Assembly: GCF_005876955.1 (NCBI RefSeq)
Contig: NZ_SSCL01000003.1
Coordinates: 248,001-312,000 of the forward strand
DNA length: 64,000 bases
DNA from: Sinomonas gamaensis
Lineage (GTDB): Bacteria > Actinomycetota > Actinomycetes > Actinomycetales > Micrococcaceae
Direction of reading: 5' to 3'
The notes beneath the pieces are model-generated. The model saw only the letters and a list, made by a program, of their open reading frames with translations, was not told where the DNA came from and did not search any database. Made by a program: the position numbers and the translations under genes. Each line of letters opens with the position of its first letter. Position 1 is the stretch's first letter. Shown here one piece after another: positions 36,237 to 44,234 of the stretch.

Positions 36237-37283
36237 CTACAAGGACGGCTGAGGTTGATTGGGCGCCTCAGGCGAGAACTGTCGCAACTCGTCCTGAGGC
36301 ATGTCGCGTCCTGTCTCTCCTGACGAAACATCCGGCGTTGAAACGTCGTGCGACGGAGCATCACGCGACGGAGCATCAGACATCGAGTCCACCAGGGCCC
36401 TGTGCAGTGACTTCGCGGACCCGAAGCCGGCGAGCTCCGCGATCCCGGAGCTGGTCACCGCCGCGAAGCGGGGGTCGCGGAGGAGTTCGCGGGCGTACTC
36501 GGTGCGGAGGCGGCGAATCGCCGTCGCAACGGCGTCGCCGCGCTGGCTGAACTCGCGTTGGAGGTGACGCAGGGAGACATTGAGGCTGACAGCGATGCTG
36601 GCGGGAGTCAGGCGTCGGTCGCCCTTGCGCGTCTCGATCAGGGCCACCGCGGCAGCGTAGAGGTCGCGCCCCCCATGGGGACACGGCAGCGCAGCCTTGT
36701 GCTCCAAGGCCAGCCCCGCCGTCATCTCCTCGAGCAGTCGCTCGATCCGGCGCCCCGCGCTGGGCTCGGGTGCCTCGGTCTCGGACACGGCCCCGACGAA
36801 GTCCTTGACGGGTCCCACGATGGATCGTTGCGCCAAGAGCCTCCCGCATTCGAGCGGAAGAACAGCCCCATGGTCGGCCAGGACGCTGAGCGGCACTTTG
36901 ACGACCGTCAGGAGGGTCTGGAGCGGCCATTGGACTACGAGGTCGGCACGCGGTTGAAGAAAGAAGGCCTGGCCAGGGCCGAGCCTTTCGGTGCCTCCGC
37001 CGCAGTGGAGGCTCACCATCCCTCGCTCCACGAAGCCGAACAGCACCCCTACTCCCAGACTCCCGGCGCCCACTCGGACTTCACCAGGATGCGCAGCGAG
37101 CCTGAACGCAGACGAGCGCTCAAACCGCACCCCTTCCGCCCTGATCGCCCAGCCGTCCGAGCCGTCCAGGACCAAGCCCTTCGCTGCAAGGTCGTCCGCG
37201 GTCCAAATGCGCCCTCCGCCAGCCGCGCCCGCGGCTCCGGCAATGACCCTGAAGCGGTCAGGGGCGCGGCGGCTGGATGTCAC
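36237..37283 (-). CDS. AraC-family transcriptional regulator with repeat tail
   Basis: 348 residues. Residues 60-200 are an AraC ligand-binding-like region (GTERLGPGQAFFLQPRADLVV). Residues about 205-300 hold the double helix-turn-helix: LTPASIAVSLNVSLRHLQREF and GIAELAGFGSAKSLHRAL, resembling AraC-binding/feaR-type regulators. A tail of about 45 residues repeats DAPSRDAPSHDVSTPDVSS-like units and is probably disordered. The GTG start overlaps the nnr stop by four bases (GTGA), an odd coupling of a regulator to a metabolite-repair gene. The target may be the secreted protein and MauE gene downstream. Confidence 0.85.
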   Translation of the reverse strand: MTSSRRAPDRFRVIAGAAGAAGGGRIWTADDLAAKGLVLDGSDGWAIRAEGVRFERSSAFRLAAHPGEVRVGAGSLGVGVLFGFVERGMVSLHCGGGTERLGPGQAFFLQPRADLVVQWPLQTLLTVVKVPLSVLADHGAVLPLECGRLLAQRSIVGPVKDFVGAVSETEAPEPSAGRRIERLLEEMTAGLALEHKAALPCPHGGRDLYAAAVALIETRKGDRRLTPASIAVSLNVSLRHLQREFSQRGDAVATAIRRLRTEYARELLRDPRFAAVTSSGIAELAGFGSAKSLHRALVDSMSDAPSRDAPSHDVSTPDVSSGETGRDMPQDELRQFSPEAPNQPQPSL

Positions 37284-38695
37284 CGGCTGAGCCTGGCAAC
37301 CGATTCCCGAACCGCAGCCGCGAGGGCACCGGCACCGAAGGGACCTCCTTCGGCCGCGATGCGGCCAGCGCGACCGTGGATCAGGGCGGCGGCAGCGGCA
37401 ATCTGGACCGGTCGCTCGTGGGGGATGGTGGCCAGCAGGGCGCCGAGAATTCCCGTCAGGGTGTCGCCCGACCCGGCCGTAGCGAGATAGGGGTGTCCGG
37501 AGGCCTGGACGTAGGTCGTACCGTCGGGAGCCGCGCAGACCGTGACGGGCCCCTTGAGGAGCACCGTGGCCCCAACATGTTCGGCGGCGAAGCGTGCCCA
37601 GCGAAGGGGCTGCTCCTCGATCGCCGCGCGCTCGGCCTCGATCCCCATGCGCGAGAGAAGATGCGAGAGCTCCCCTGCGTGGGGCGTCAGCACGGCGCGG
37701 CCGTTAAGGTGCGCTCCGGGAATCCCGTTGAGTGCCGAGGCATCGATCACCAGGGGCAGCCCCGACCCTGCGGCCTCGTCGACCGCTCGGTGCTGATCGG
37801 CGTCGTCCGCGATCCCGGGACCCACAGCCCACGCTTGAACACGCCCCTGAGGGGCGCCCGATGCCACCACTTCAGGGTGAGCGGCGAGGACGGCACGCCG
37901 CACGCTTTCGGGGCCGATGAAGCGGACCATGCCCACTCCGACTGCGAGCGCCGCGGACGTCGCCAGCACCGCTGCCCCCGGATACTGGTCCGACCCTGCG
38001 ACGATGCCCAAGACCCCCCGACTGTATTTCTGCCAGTCTTCCCGCGGCTCCGGAAGGAGCGCGCGAACATCCTCAGGCTCGAGGACGAGGACGTCAGGAC
38101 GAGGCAGCTCGGGTGTGAGGCCGATGTCGACCACCTCGACCCGGCCGGCGAGGACCCTCCCCCGTCCGACCAGGAGCCCCGTCTTGAGCGCTCCGAAGGT
38201 CACCGTGACGTCCGCCTCCCAGACGTCCTCGGATGCCATCCCCGTGTCGGCGTCAACGCCGGAAGGGAGATCGCAGGCCACGACAAGGCCCTCGGGGCGG
38301 GGAAACGGGGCGCGGTACTCCCCCGACGCGCCTGTTCCGAGCACGGCGTCCACCACCAGCTCGGCGGGCTCGAGGGCCTTCTCGATGCGTCCGCCTGCCG
38401 CCAAGAACGCCGCAAGGCCATCGGAATGGGCCGTGCTCGAGGCGAGCACCGCCGTCGTCCGCACCCCGCGCCTTGCGAGCTCGGCGAGGGCGAAGAGGGC
38501 GTCGCCGCCGTTGTTGCCTTTGCCGACGACGGCGGAAACGCGCGCTCCGTAGAGCGAGCCCCGGGCGCGGAGCAGCTCGGCGACGAGGACGCGGTACAGC
38601 CCGTGCGCGGCCCTTGCCATGAGCTCAGGGCCCAGCCGCGCCAGAAGCGGGCGTTCGGCCTCGCGGACCTCCGTACCGGTAAAGGCCGTGATCAT
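37280..38695 (-). CDS. nnr: Bifunctional NAD(P)H-hydrate epimerase / ADP-dependent dehydratase
   Basis: 471 residues, the full two-domain form. The N-terminal YjeF_N epimerase has VVGKGNNGGDALFALAELARRG and VVACDLPSGVDADTG. The C-terminal kinase-like dehydratase has LTPHAGELSHLL and the anion-binding loop ATAGSGDTLTGILGALLA. It repairs hydrated NADH and NADPH. The ATG follows a TAGACT box (38702-38707) by 6 bases, so the message is probably leaderless. It neighbours acpS as in other actinobacteria. Confidence 0.95.
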   Translation of the reverse strand: MITAFTGTEVREAERPLLARLGPELMARAAHGLYRVLVAELLRARGSLYGARVSAVVGKGNNGGDALFALAELARRGVRTTAVLASSTAHSDGLAAFLAAGGRIEKALEPAELVVDAVLGTGASGEYRAPFPRPEGLVVACDLPSGVDADTGMASEDVWEADVTVTFGALKTGLLVGRGRVLAGRVEVVDIGLTPELPRPDVLVLEPEDVRALLPEPREDWQKYSRGVLGIVAGSDQYPGAAVLATSAALAVGVGMVRFIGPESVRRAVLAAHPEVVASGAPQGRVQAWAVGPGIADDADQHRAVDEAAGSGLPLVIDASALNGIPGAHLNGRAVLTPHAGELSHLLSRMGIEAERAAIEEQPLRWARFAAEHVGATVLLKGPVTVCAAPDGTTYVQASGHPYLATAGSGDTLTGILGALLATIPHERPVQIAAAAALIHGRAGRIAAEGGPFGAGALAAAVRESVARLSR

Positions 38696-38743
38696 AGGGC
38701 GAGTCTAGACTTTGTCCCGGACCACGGAAGTTGGGGGTACCTC

Positions 38744-38926
38744 GTGAAGAATCCGGTCGGAATTGCCGTCGTCGTCGCCGTTGCGTCGTATATCGCGGCG
38801 CATCTTGTCACCAACGGATCCTCAGATCCAGCGCTCCTCGCGTGGGGGGCGTGCGGGGTCTTCGGGGTGGTGTTCGGACTCGCGACCGTCGGGCGTCTGA
38901 AGCTCAGCTCTCGGCGACGACCATAG
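38744..38926 (+). CDS. Possible 60-aa membrane protein
   Basis: GTG start with GGGGG 8 bases upstream. Two hydrophobic segments ([17 protein letters not shown] and [19 protein letters not shown]) end with a basic tail LSSRRRP, a plausible small inner-membrane protein. It diverges from nnr, sharing the palindromic TCTAGA of the -10 region, and its end overlaps the end of acpS on the other strand by 23 bases. It could also be chance. No family was recognised. Confidence 0.45.
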   Translation: MKNPVGIAVVVAVASYIAAHLVTNGSSDPALLAWGACGVFGVVFGLATVGRLKLSSRRRP

Positions 38927-39254
38927 CGGTGGCGATGCCGCCGTCGTGCGACATGCTCAGGTGCCACGTCCGCACGCCGCGATCCTGGGCGACGGCGAGC
39001 ACCGTGCCCTTGATCTGGATCGTTGGCCCCGAGGCGTCCAAGCCGATCCAGCAGTCTTGCCAGTTCATTCCTGCCGGAGCGCCGAGGACCTTCGCCACCG
39101 CTTCCTTCGCGGCGAATCGGGCTGCCAGCGAGCGAGTGTTGAGCTCGCGCTCAGCCGGAACGAACAAGCGGTCCCTGAGTCCCGGGGTGCGCTCGAGCTG
39201 ACGCTCGAACCGATCGACGTCCACGACGTCCACTCCGATGCCGACGATAGCCAT
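38904..39254 (-). CDS. acpS: Holo-[acyl-carrier-protein] synthase
   Basis: 116 residues, normal for the family. [18 protein letters not shown] carries the magnesium-binding Asp and [17 protein letters not shown] the Glu and Lys of the catalytic site; [18 protein letters not shown] is the usual ending. It moves 4'-phosphopantetheine from coenzyme A to acyl carrier protein. The ATG lies 7 bases after a TACAGT box (39262-39267), indicating a leaderless transcript. A GTG nine bases further upstream is an alternative. Confidence 0.94.
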   Translation of the reverse strand: MAIVGIGVDVVDVDRFERQLERTPGLRDRLFVPAERELNTRSLAARFAAKEAVAKVLGAPAGMNWQDCWIGLDASGPTIQIKGTVLAVAQDRGVRTWHLSMSHDGGIATAMVVAES

Positions 39255-39295
39255 GGGCCCCACTGTATCGGTCGGCGAGGGCTAGGGTGGGCCTC

Positions 39296-39862
39296 ATGGA
39301 ACAGCAGAACTGGGCCATCAGCATCCTCGAGGACGGCTTTGGTCGCGTGCGGGAGAGCGTCGAGCATGTGCTGCTGGGCCTCTCACCGGAACGGGCTGCG
39401 GCGCAACCCTCGCCGACGGCCAACTCAGTCGGGTGGCTCGTGTGGCATCTCTCACGGATCACCGACGACCATTTCGCGGCCCTCGCGCAGGTGCTCGACG
39501 GCGGCGACGCGCCACGGGGGCGCGAGCGGACCATGCCGCTAGGGCAAGTGTGGATCGACTGGCGGAACCGCCTTGGCACGCCCTACCCGGAGGCCAGCAC
39601 CGGCTATGGTCACACGCCCGAACAGGTGGCCGCGTTTCCGCATCTCGAACCGTCGCTTCTCGGCGAGTACCACGCCGCCGTCCACGAAAGGGCGCTCGAG
39701 ATCCTTCGGGGTCTCAGGCCCGAGGACTTCGGAACGGTCGTCGACTACCGCTGGGACCCGCCGGTGACTGCCGCGGTGCGGCTCATGAGCATCCTGAACG
39801 ACGCTACGCAGCACGTCGGTCAGGCCGCCTACGTCAAGGGGCTGCTCTCGCCCCACCCCTGA
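39296..39862 (+). CDS. DinB/DUF664 family protein
   Basis: 188 residues, four-helix bundle of the DinB superfamily. The metal-binding His triad is visible: VGWLVWHLSRITDDHF near residue 45, a middle His, and ILNDATQHVGQAAYV near the C-terminus. Actinobacterial members are often thiol-dependent (mycothiol) transferases or hydrolases with unknown substrates. A TAGGGT box at 39283-39288 precedes the ATG by exactly 7 bases, so it is probably leaderless. It is divergent from acpS. Confidence 0.85.
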   Translation: MEQQNWAISILEDGFGRVRESVEHVLLGLSPERAAAQPSPTANSVGWLVWHLSRITDDHFAALAQVLDGGDAPRGRERTMPLGQVWIDWRNRLGTPYPEASTGYGHTPEQVAAFPHLEPSLLGEYHAAVHERALEILRGLRPEDFGTVVDYRWDPPVTAAVRLMSILNDATQHVGQAAYVKGLLSPHP

Positions 39863-39864
39863 CG

Positions 39865-39985
39865 TTTCGGGTACACCAACTCCCCTCCCCAACCGTCTCA
39901 GGTACAGATACCGACGCCACAGCTTCATGGCTCAAGCAGTATCTGCACCCGAGACGCGTCTGGGCGTCCTTATCTGTACCCGAAA
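39865..39985. repeat. Composite inverted repeat (REP-like, four copies of a 16-bp motif)
   Basis: Four related motifs: TTTCGGGTACA (39865-39875), GTCTCAGGTACAGATAC (39895-39911), and on the minus strand GTCTCGGGTGCAGATAC (39939-39955) and TTTCGGGTACAGATAA (39970-39985). Two face right and two face left, so the whole 120-bp element can fold on itself around a 27-base loop with matching spacing on both arms. It lies between the convergent dinB and glmS genes and may act as a bidirectional terminator or as a dispersed REP element. Confidence 0.8.
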
Positions 39986-39998
39986 GGAATGAGGAGGG

Positions 39999-41888
39999 TT
40001 ACTCGACCGTGACGGACTTGGCCAGGTTTCGCGGCTGGTCCACGTCGAAGCCCTTCGCCTGCGCGAGCTCGGCGGCGAAGATCTGCAGCGGAACCGTGGT
40101 GAGCAGGGGCATGAGCAGCGGCGGGGTCTCAGGCACGTAGAAGACGTACTCGGCGTACTCGCGCACGGCTTCGTCGCCCTCCTCCGCGATCACGAGCGTG
40201 CGGGCCCCGCGGGCGCGCACCTCCTGGATGTTGGAGACGACCTTCGAGTGCAGTGAGTCGCGTCCCCGCGGGGACGGCACCACCACAAAGACGGGCTGGC
40301 CCTCGTCGATGAGCGCGATGGGGCCGTGCTTGAGCTCGCCGGCCGCGAAGCCCTCGGCGTGCAGGTACGCGATCTCCTTGAGCTTGAGGGCTCCCTCGAG
40401 CGCGACCGGGTAGCCGACGTTGCGGCCCAGGAACAGCACGGACTTCTCGTCCTTCATGCTGCGGGCGAGCTCGCGGAGGGGCTCTGCGTTGTCGAGGACC
40501 TGCTGGATCTTCTCGGGGATCTTGCCCAGATCCGCGAGGACATCCTTGATCTGGCCGGAGAAGATGTTCCCGCGCAGCTGTGCCAGGTAGAGGCCCAGCA
40601 GATACGCGGCAGTGATCTGGGCCAGGAACGCCTTCGTGGAGGCGACGGCGATCTCCGGGCCTGCGTGCGTGTAGAGCACGGCGTCCGACTCACGCGGAAT
40701 CGTGGAGCCGTTGGTGTTGCAGATCGAGACCGTCTTCGCCCCCTGCTCGCGGGCGTAGCGGACGGCCATGAGCGTGTCCATGGTCTCGCCGGACTGGCTG
40801 ATGGAGACCACGAGCGTGTTCTTGTCCACGATCGGATCGCGGTAGCGGAACTCGTGCGCGAGCTCGACCTCGGTGGGGATCCGGCACCAGTTCTCGATCG
40901 CGTACTTCGCCACGAGACCCGCGTACGCGGCGGTGCCGCACGCGAGCACGATGATCTTGTTGACCTGCTTGAGCTCGGCCGGGTCGATGCGCAGCTCGTC
41001 CAGGATGAGGCGACCCTGTGCGTCCGAGCGCCCCAGCAGGGTGTCGTGCACGGCGGCCGGCTGGTCGTGGATCTCCTTCTCCATGAAGGACGGGAAGCCG
41101 CCCTTCTCCGCGGAGGCGGCGTCCCAGGACACCTCGAACTCCTTGCCCTGGGCGGGGCGGCCGTAGAAGTCGGTGATCACGAAGGAATCAGGGGTGATCG
41201 TCACGATCTGGTCCTGGCCCAGCTCAACCGCGCGGCGGGTGTGGTCGATGAACCCGGAGACGTCCGAGCCCAGGAAGTTCTCCCCGTCGCCGAGGCCGAC
41301 GACGAGCGGCGAGTTGCGCCGGGCGGCGACGACCACGCCGGGCTGATCCGCGTGGACTGCCAGGAGGGTGAACGCCCCGTCGAGCCGCTGGGCGGCGAGC
41401 TGCATGGCCTTGGTGATGTCGCCGCCGGCGGCGCCGCGGTACATGTCGCCGATGAGCGCGGCCGCGACCTCGGTGTCCGTCTCGGATGCGAAGGTGACGC
41501 CCTTGGCGCGCAGCTCCTGCTTGAGCTCGGCGTAGTTCTCGATGATGCCGTTGTGGATCACGGCGAGACGGCCGTTGTCGGCGAGATGCGGATGGGCATT
41601 CGCGTCGGTGGGCCCACCATGGGTCGCCCAGCGGGTGTGCCCGATCCCGGTCAGGCTCTCGGGCAGCGGGCGCTGCTCGAGTTCGGCCACCAGGTTGCCG
41701 AGCTTGCCGGCCTTCTTCCGAGTTTCCACGGCCCCATCGGCCACGACGGCGACACCCGCCGAATCGTAGCCGCGGTACTCGAGGCGCCGCAGACCCTCGA
41801 TGACGACATCTAGGGCATCATGAGCGCCATTCCCGCCCGCTGCACTACGCTCTTGGGCCCTGCCGACATAACCGACGATTCCACACAT
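39999..41888 (-). CDS. glmS: Glutamine--fructose-6-phosphate aminotransferase (isomerizing)
   Basis: 629 residues from the ATG that gives MCGIVGYVG, leaving Cys2 as the glutaminase nucleophile after Met removal. The N-terminal amidotransferase has GIGHTRWATHGGP and HNGIIENY, and the C-terminal half has two SIS domains (SQSGETMDT, TAAYAGL) and ends PRNLAKSVTVE. It makes glucosamine 6-phosphate for peptidoglycan. A TAGGAT box (41896-41901) is 7 bases before the start, so the message is probably leaderless. No glmS ribozyme is seen. Confidence 0.96.
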   Translation of the reverse strand: MCGIVGYVGRAQERSAAGGNGAHDALDVVIEGLRRLEYRGYDSAGVAVVADGAVETRKKAGKLGNLVAELEQRPLPESLTGIGHTRWATHGGPTDANAHPHLADNGRLAVIHNGIIENYAELKQELRAKGVTFASETDTEVAAALIGDMYRGAAGGDITKAMQLAAQRLDGAFTLLAVHADQPGVVVAARRNSPLVVGLGDGENFLGSDVSGFIDHTRRAVELGQDQIVTITPDSFVITDFYGRPAQGKEFEVSWDAASAEKGGFPSFMEKEIHDQPAAVHDTLLGRSDAQGRLILDELRIDPAELKQVNKIIVLACGTAAYAGLVAKYAIENWCRIPTEVELAHEFRYRDPIVDKNTLVVSISQSGETMDTLMAVRYAREQGAKTVSICNTNGSTIPRESDAVLYTHAGPEIAVASTKAFLAQITAAYLLGLYLAQLRGNIFSGQIKDVLADLGKIPEKIQQVLDNAEPLRELARSMKDEKSVLFLGRNVGYPVALEGALKLKEIAYLHAEGFAAGELKHGPIALIDEGQPVFVVVPSPRGRDSLHSKVVSNIQEVRARGARTLVIAEEGDEAVREYAEYVFYVPETPPLLMPLLTTVPLQIFAAELAQAKGFDVDQPRNLAKSVTVE

Positions 41889-41960
41889 GCCCAACATCCT
41901 ACCGGGGGCGTTTCGCCCGCCCATTTCACTCTGGGCGACCGTGTTGGCAGAATCACGTGA

Positions 41961-42926
41961 GTGAGTCTGCCCAGGAGCGAGTTCGACGGCGATGGCGCCA
42001 CCCCTTTTGTCGAACTCGACCGTGCCCGCTGGTCACAGCTCGCGAACCGCATGGAACAGCCGCTCAACGAGGAGGACATCCTCCGTCTGCGCGGCCTCGG
42101 CGACCCGCTGGACATGCGCGAAGTCCGCGAGGTGTACCTTCCGCTCAGCCGCCTGCTGTCGCTCTACGTCGAGGCCTCGGGCGAGCTGCACAGCGCCACT
42201 CAGACGTTCCTGGGCGAGAAGACCCAGCGCACCCCCTTTGTCATCGGGGTGGCTGGCTCGGTCGCAGCCGGCAAGTCGACCATCGCGCGTGTGCTCCGCG
42301 AGATGCTGCGCCGTTGGCCGTCCACGCCGGACGTTCAGCTCGTCACGACCGACGGCTTCCTCTACCCCCTGTCCGAGCTCAAGCGGCGCGGGCTCCTCGA
42401 GCGCAAGGGCTTCCCGGAGTCGTACGACCGGCGGGCGCTCCTCCGTTTCGTCGCGGAGATCAAGTCGGGTGCCGAAGAGGTGCGGGCGCCGTGGTATTCG
42501 CACCTCACCTACGACATCGTTCCCGGCAAGGAAGTCGTGGTGCGGCGGCCGGACGTTCTCATTGTCGAGGGCCTCAACGTCCTTCAGCCTGCCCGGTCGC
42601 GCAGCGATGGGACGACCGGCCTCGCACTGAGCGACTTCTTCGACTTCTCGGTCTATGTGGACGCGCGGACCGCGGACATCGAAGAATGGTATGTGCAGCG
42701 TTTCCTCAAGCTTCGCTCGGGCGCGTTCGCCCAGCCGGAGAGCTACTTCCACCGCTATGCGTCGCTTTCCGACGGCGAGGCCATCAAGACGGCCCAGGGC
42801 ATCTGGAAGAGCATCAACGAGCCGAACCTCATTCAGAATGTCCTGCCCACCCGGGGCCGGGCGCAGCTGGTGCTCACCAAGGACGCCGATCATTCCATCA
42901 GGCGGATGCTCCTCAGAAAGGTGTGA
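41961..42926 (+). CDS. coaA: Pantothenate kinase, type I
   Basis: 321 residues, the normal CoaA length. Walker A is [17 protein letters not shown], and the following [12 protein letters not shown] and [26 protein letters not shown] are family signatures. It phosphorylates pantothenate, the first and controlled step to coenzyme A. The GTG start is 7 bases after CAGAAT (41948-41953), consistent with leaderless expression, and the gene diverges from glmS as in other Micrococcaceae. The next gene starts 7 bases after its stop. Confidence 0.95.
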   Translation: MSLPRSEFDGDGATPFVELDRARWSQLANRMEQPLNEEDILRLRGLGDPLDMREVREVYLPLSRLLSLYVEASGELHSATQTFLGEKTQRTPFVIGVAGSVAAGKSTIARVLREMLRRWPSTPDVQLVTTDGFLYPLSELKRRGLLERKGFPESYDRRALLRFVAEIKSGAEEVRAPWYSHLTYDIVPGKEVVVRRPDVLIVEGLNVLQPARSRSDGTTGLALSDFFDFSVYVDARTADIEEWYVQRFLKLRSGAFAQPESYFHRYASLSDGEAIKTAQGIWKSINEPNLIQNVLPTRGRAQLVLTKDADHSIRRMLLRKV

Positions 42927-42932
42927 GCGGGC

Positions 42933-43751
42933 GTGGGCGACGACGGTCATCCTCCCGAGCGCGGGCTTCCCACCCGCCGGACCGTCGCGCTCGCCGCGAT
43001 GGCGCTGGGCCTCGCCGCCTGTACTCCGGTGAGTCCGGCGGCCCCTGAGCGGACGACGACGGCGGCCGCCCCGCCGTCGTCCCTTCCCCCGACGCCGTGG
43101 TCGCCATCGCCGAACACCCCGTCGTCACCACCTACCGCAACCCCGACAGCCTCGGGCTTCTCCCTGTCCGACCCGAGGAGCCCGTGGGTGGTGGTCAACA
43201 AGCGTCGGCCACTCCAGCCAGCCGACTTCACGCCCGACCTCGTACGGCCTTCTGTTCCCCTCGCGACGTCGGGCGAGGGATCCCTGCTCAATCCGACCAC
43301 GGCCCGTGCGGCGGAGGCGATGTTCGCTGCGGCCACGGCGGCCGGCGTCGACATGACTCTCGCGAGCGGGTATCGCTCGTACGCAACGCAAGCCGCCGCA
43401 CATGCCCAGCTCGTGGCGGTCCAGGGCCAGGACGCGGCAGAGGTAACTTCGGCCCGCCCCGGCTACTCGGAGCATCAGACCGGCTGGGCGCTCGACGTCG
43501 GCGCAGCGGACGATGCCTGCACCTTCCAGCCGTGCTTCATGGACACCCCCGCCGCTCACTGGGCGGCGGCGCATGCCCACGCGTATGGGTTCATCGTCCG
43601 CTATCCGTGGATGCAGCAAGGGACGACCGGCTACTACTACGAATCGTGGCACCTGCGGTTCATCGGCATCGAGGCGGCAACGGACATGGTCCGCAGGGGC
43701 GTCCCCACTCTCGAGGAGTACCTCGGGCTGCCCGCGGCGCCTACGTATTGA
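42933..43751 (+). CDS. D-alanyl-D-alanine carboxypeptidase, VanY/M15B type lipoprotein
   Basis: 272 residues from GTG. An N-terminal signal ending in the lipobox LGLAAC (about 25-30) suggests a lipoprotein. A Pro/Ser/Thr-rich linker of about 45 residues leads to the M15 peptidase: SGYRSYATQ, the zinc ligands in PGYSEHQTGWALDVG (His and Asp) and YYYESWHLRFIG (catalytic Glu and third ligand His). It trims the terminal D-Ala of peptidoglycan stem peptides outside the membrane. It sits 7 bases after coaA and may be co-transcribed. Confidence 0.92.
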   Translation: MGDDGHPPERGLPTRRTVALAAMALGLAACTPVSPAAPERTTTAAAPPSSLPPTPWSPSPNTPSSPPTATPTASGFSLSDPRSPWVVVNKRRPLQPADFTPDLVRPSVPLATSGEGSLLNPTTARAAEAMFAAATAAGVDMTLASGYRSYATQAAAHAQLVAVQGQDAAEVTSARPGYSEHQTGWALDVGAADDACTFQPCFMDTPAAHWAAAHAHAYGFIVRYPWMQQGTTGYYYESWHLRFIGIEAATDMVRRGVPTLEEYLGLPAAPTY

Positions 43752-43775
43752 AGCAGGCACGCTAGTCTGGGCCGC

Positions 43776-44168
43776 ATGCTGAGCGGATTCAAGCGATTCA
43801 TCATGAAGGGCAACGTCGTAGACCTTGCCGTCGCCGTGATCATGGGGGCCGCGTTCAGCGCGGTCATCGATGCGCTCGTGAAGAGCGTCCTCATGCCTTT
43901 CATCTCGTTGCTCGTGGGCGAACCGAACTTCGACAACTTCCTCGCGTTCGGGGACATCAAGATCGGGGTGTTCCTCACGGCTCTGGTGAACTTCCTGCTG
44001 GTCGCCTCGGCCATCTACTTCGTCATCGTCATGCCGATGAACGTCCTGATCGAGCGCCGCAACCGGAAGCTCGACATCAAGGAGAAGACGGAGAAGGAAG
44101 CCGTGGATCCCCAGATCGCGCTCCTGACGGAAATCCGCGACGCGCTGAAGGCAACCAGCCGAGACTGA
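43776..44168 (+). CDS. mscL: Large-conductance mechanosensitive channel
   Basis: 130 residues. MLSGFKRFIMKGNVVDLAVAVIMGAAFSAV is the N-terminal helix and pore-lining TM1, and the second membrane helix is VNFLLVASAIYFVIVMPMNV, followed by the charged C-terminal bundle EEKTEKEA-type helix. A homopentameric channel that releases solutes on hypo-osmotic shock. The ATG lies 7 bases after TAGTCT (43763-43768). A hairpin terminator follows. Confidence 0.96.
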   Translation: MLSGFKRFIMKGNVVDLAVAVIMGAAFSAVIDALVKSVLMPFISLLVGEPNFDNFLAFGDIKIGVFLTALVNFLLVASAIYFVIVMPMNVLIERRNRKLDIKEKTEKEAVDPQIALLTEIRDALKATSRD

Positions 44169-44177
44169 TCCCCTGGC

Positions 44178-44197
44178 AGGGTTCCTTCGCGAACCCT
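44178..44197 (+). terminator. Terminator of mscL
   Basis: AGGGTTC (44178-44184) pairs with GAACCCT (44191-44197) around a 6-base loop, 9 bases after the mscL stop; a second short GC hairpin follows. Confidence 0.6.
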
Positions 44198-44234
44198 TGC
44201 CCCCGCCCGCGAGCGGGAACATGCTTCGAAGGTC

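Noticed and set aside
39865-39985. CRISPR-like array
   Set aside because: Motifs are in inverted pairs and only four in number, without equal spacers; no cas genes are nearby.
41889-41960. glmS ribozyme upstream of glmS
   Set aside because: The gene appears leaderless, with a TAGGAT box 7 bases before the ATG, leaving no room for a ribozyme.
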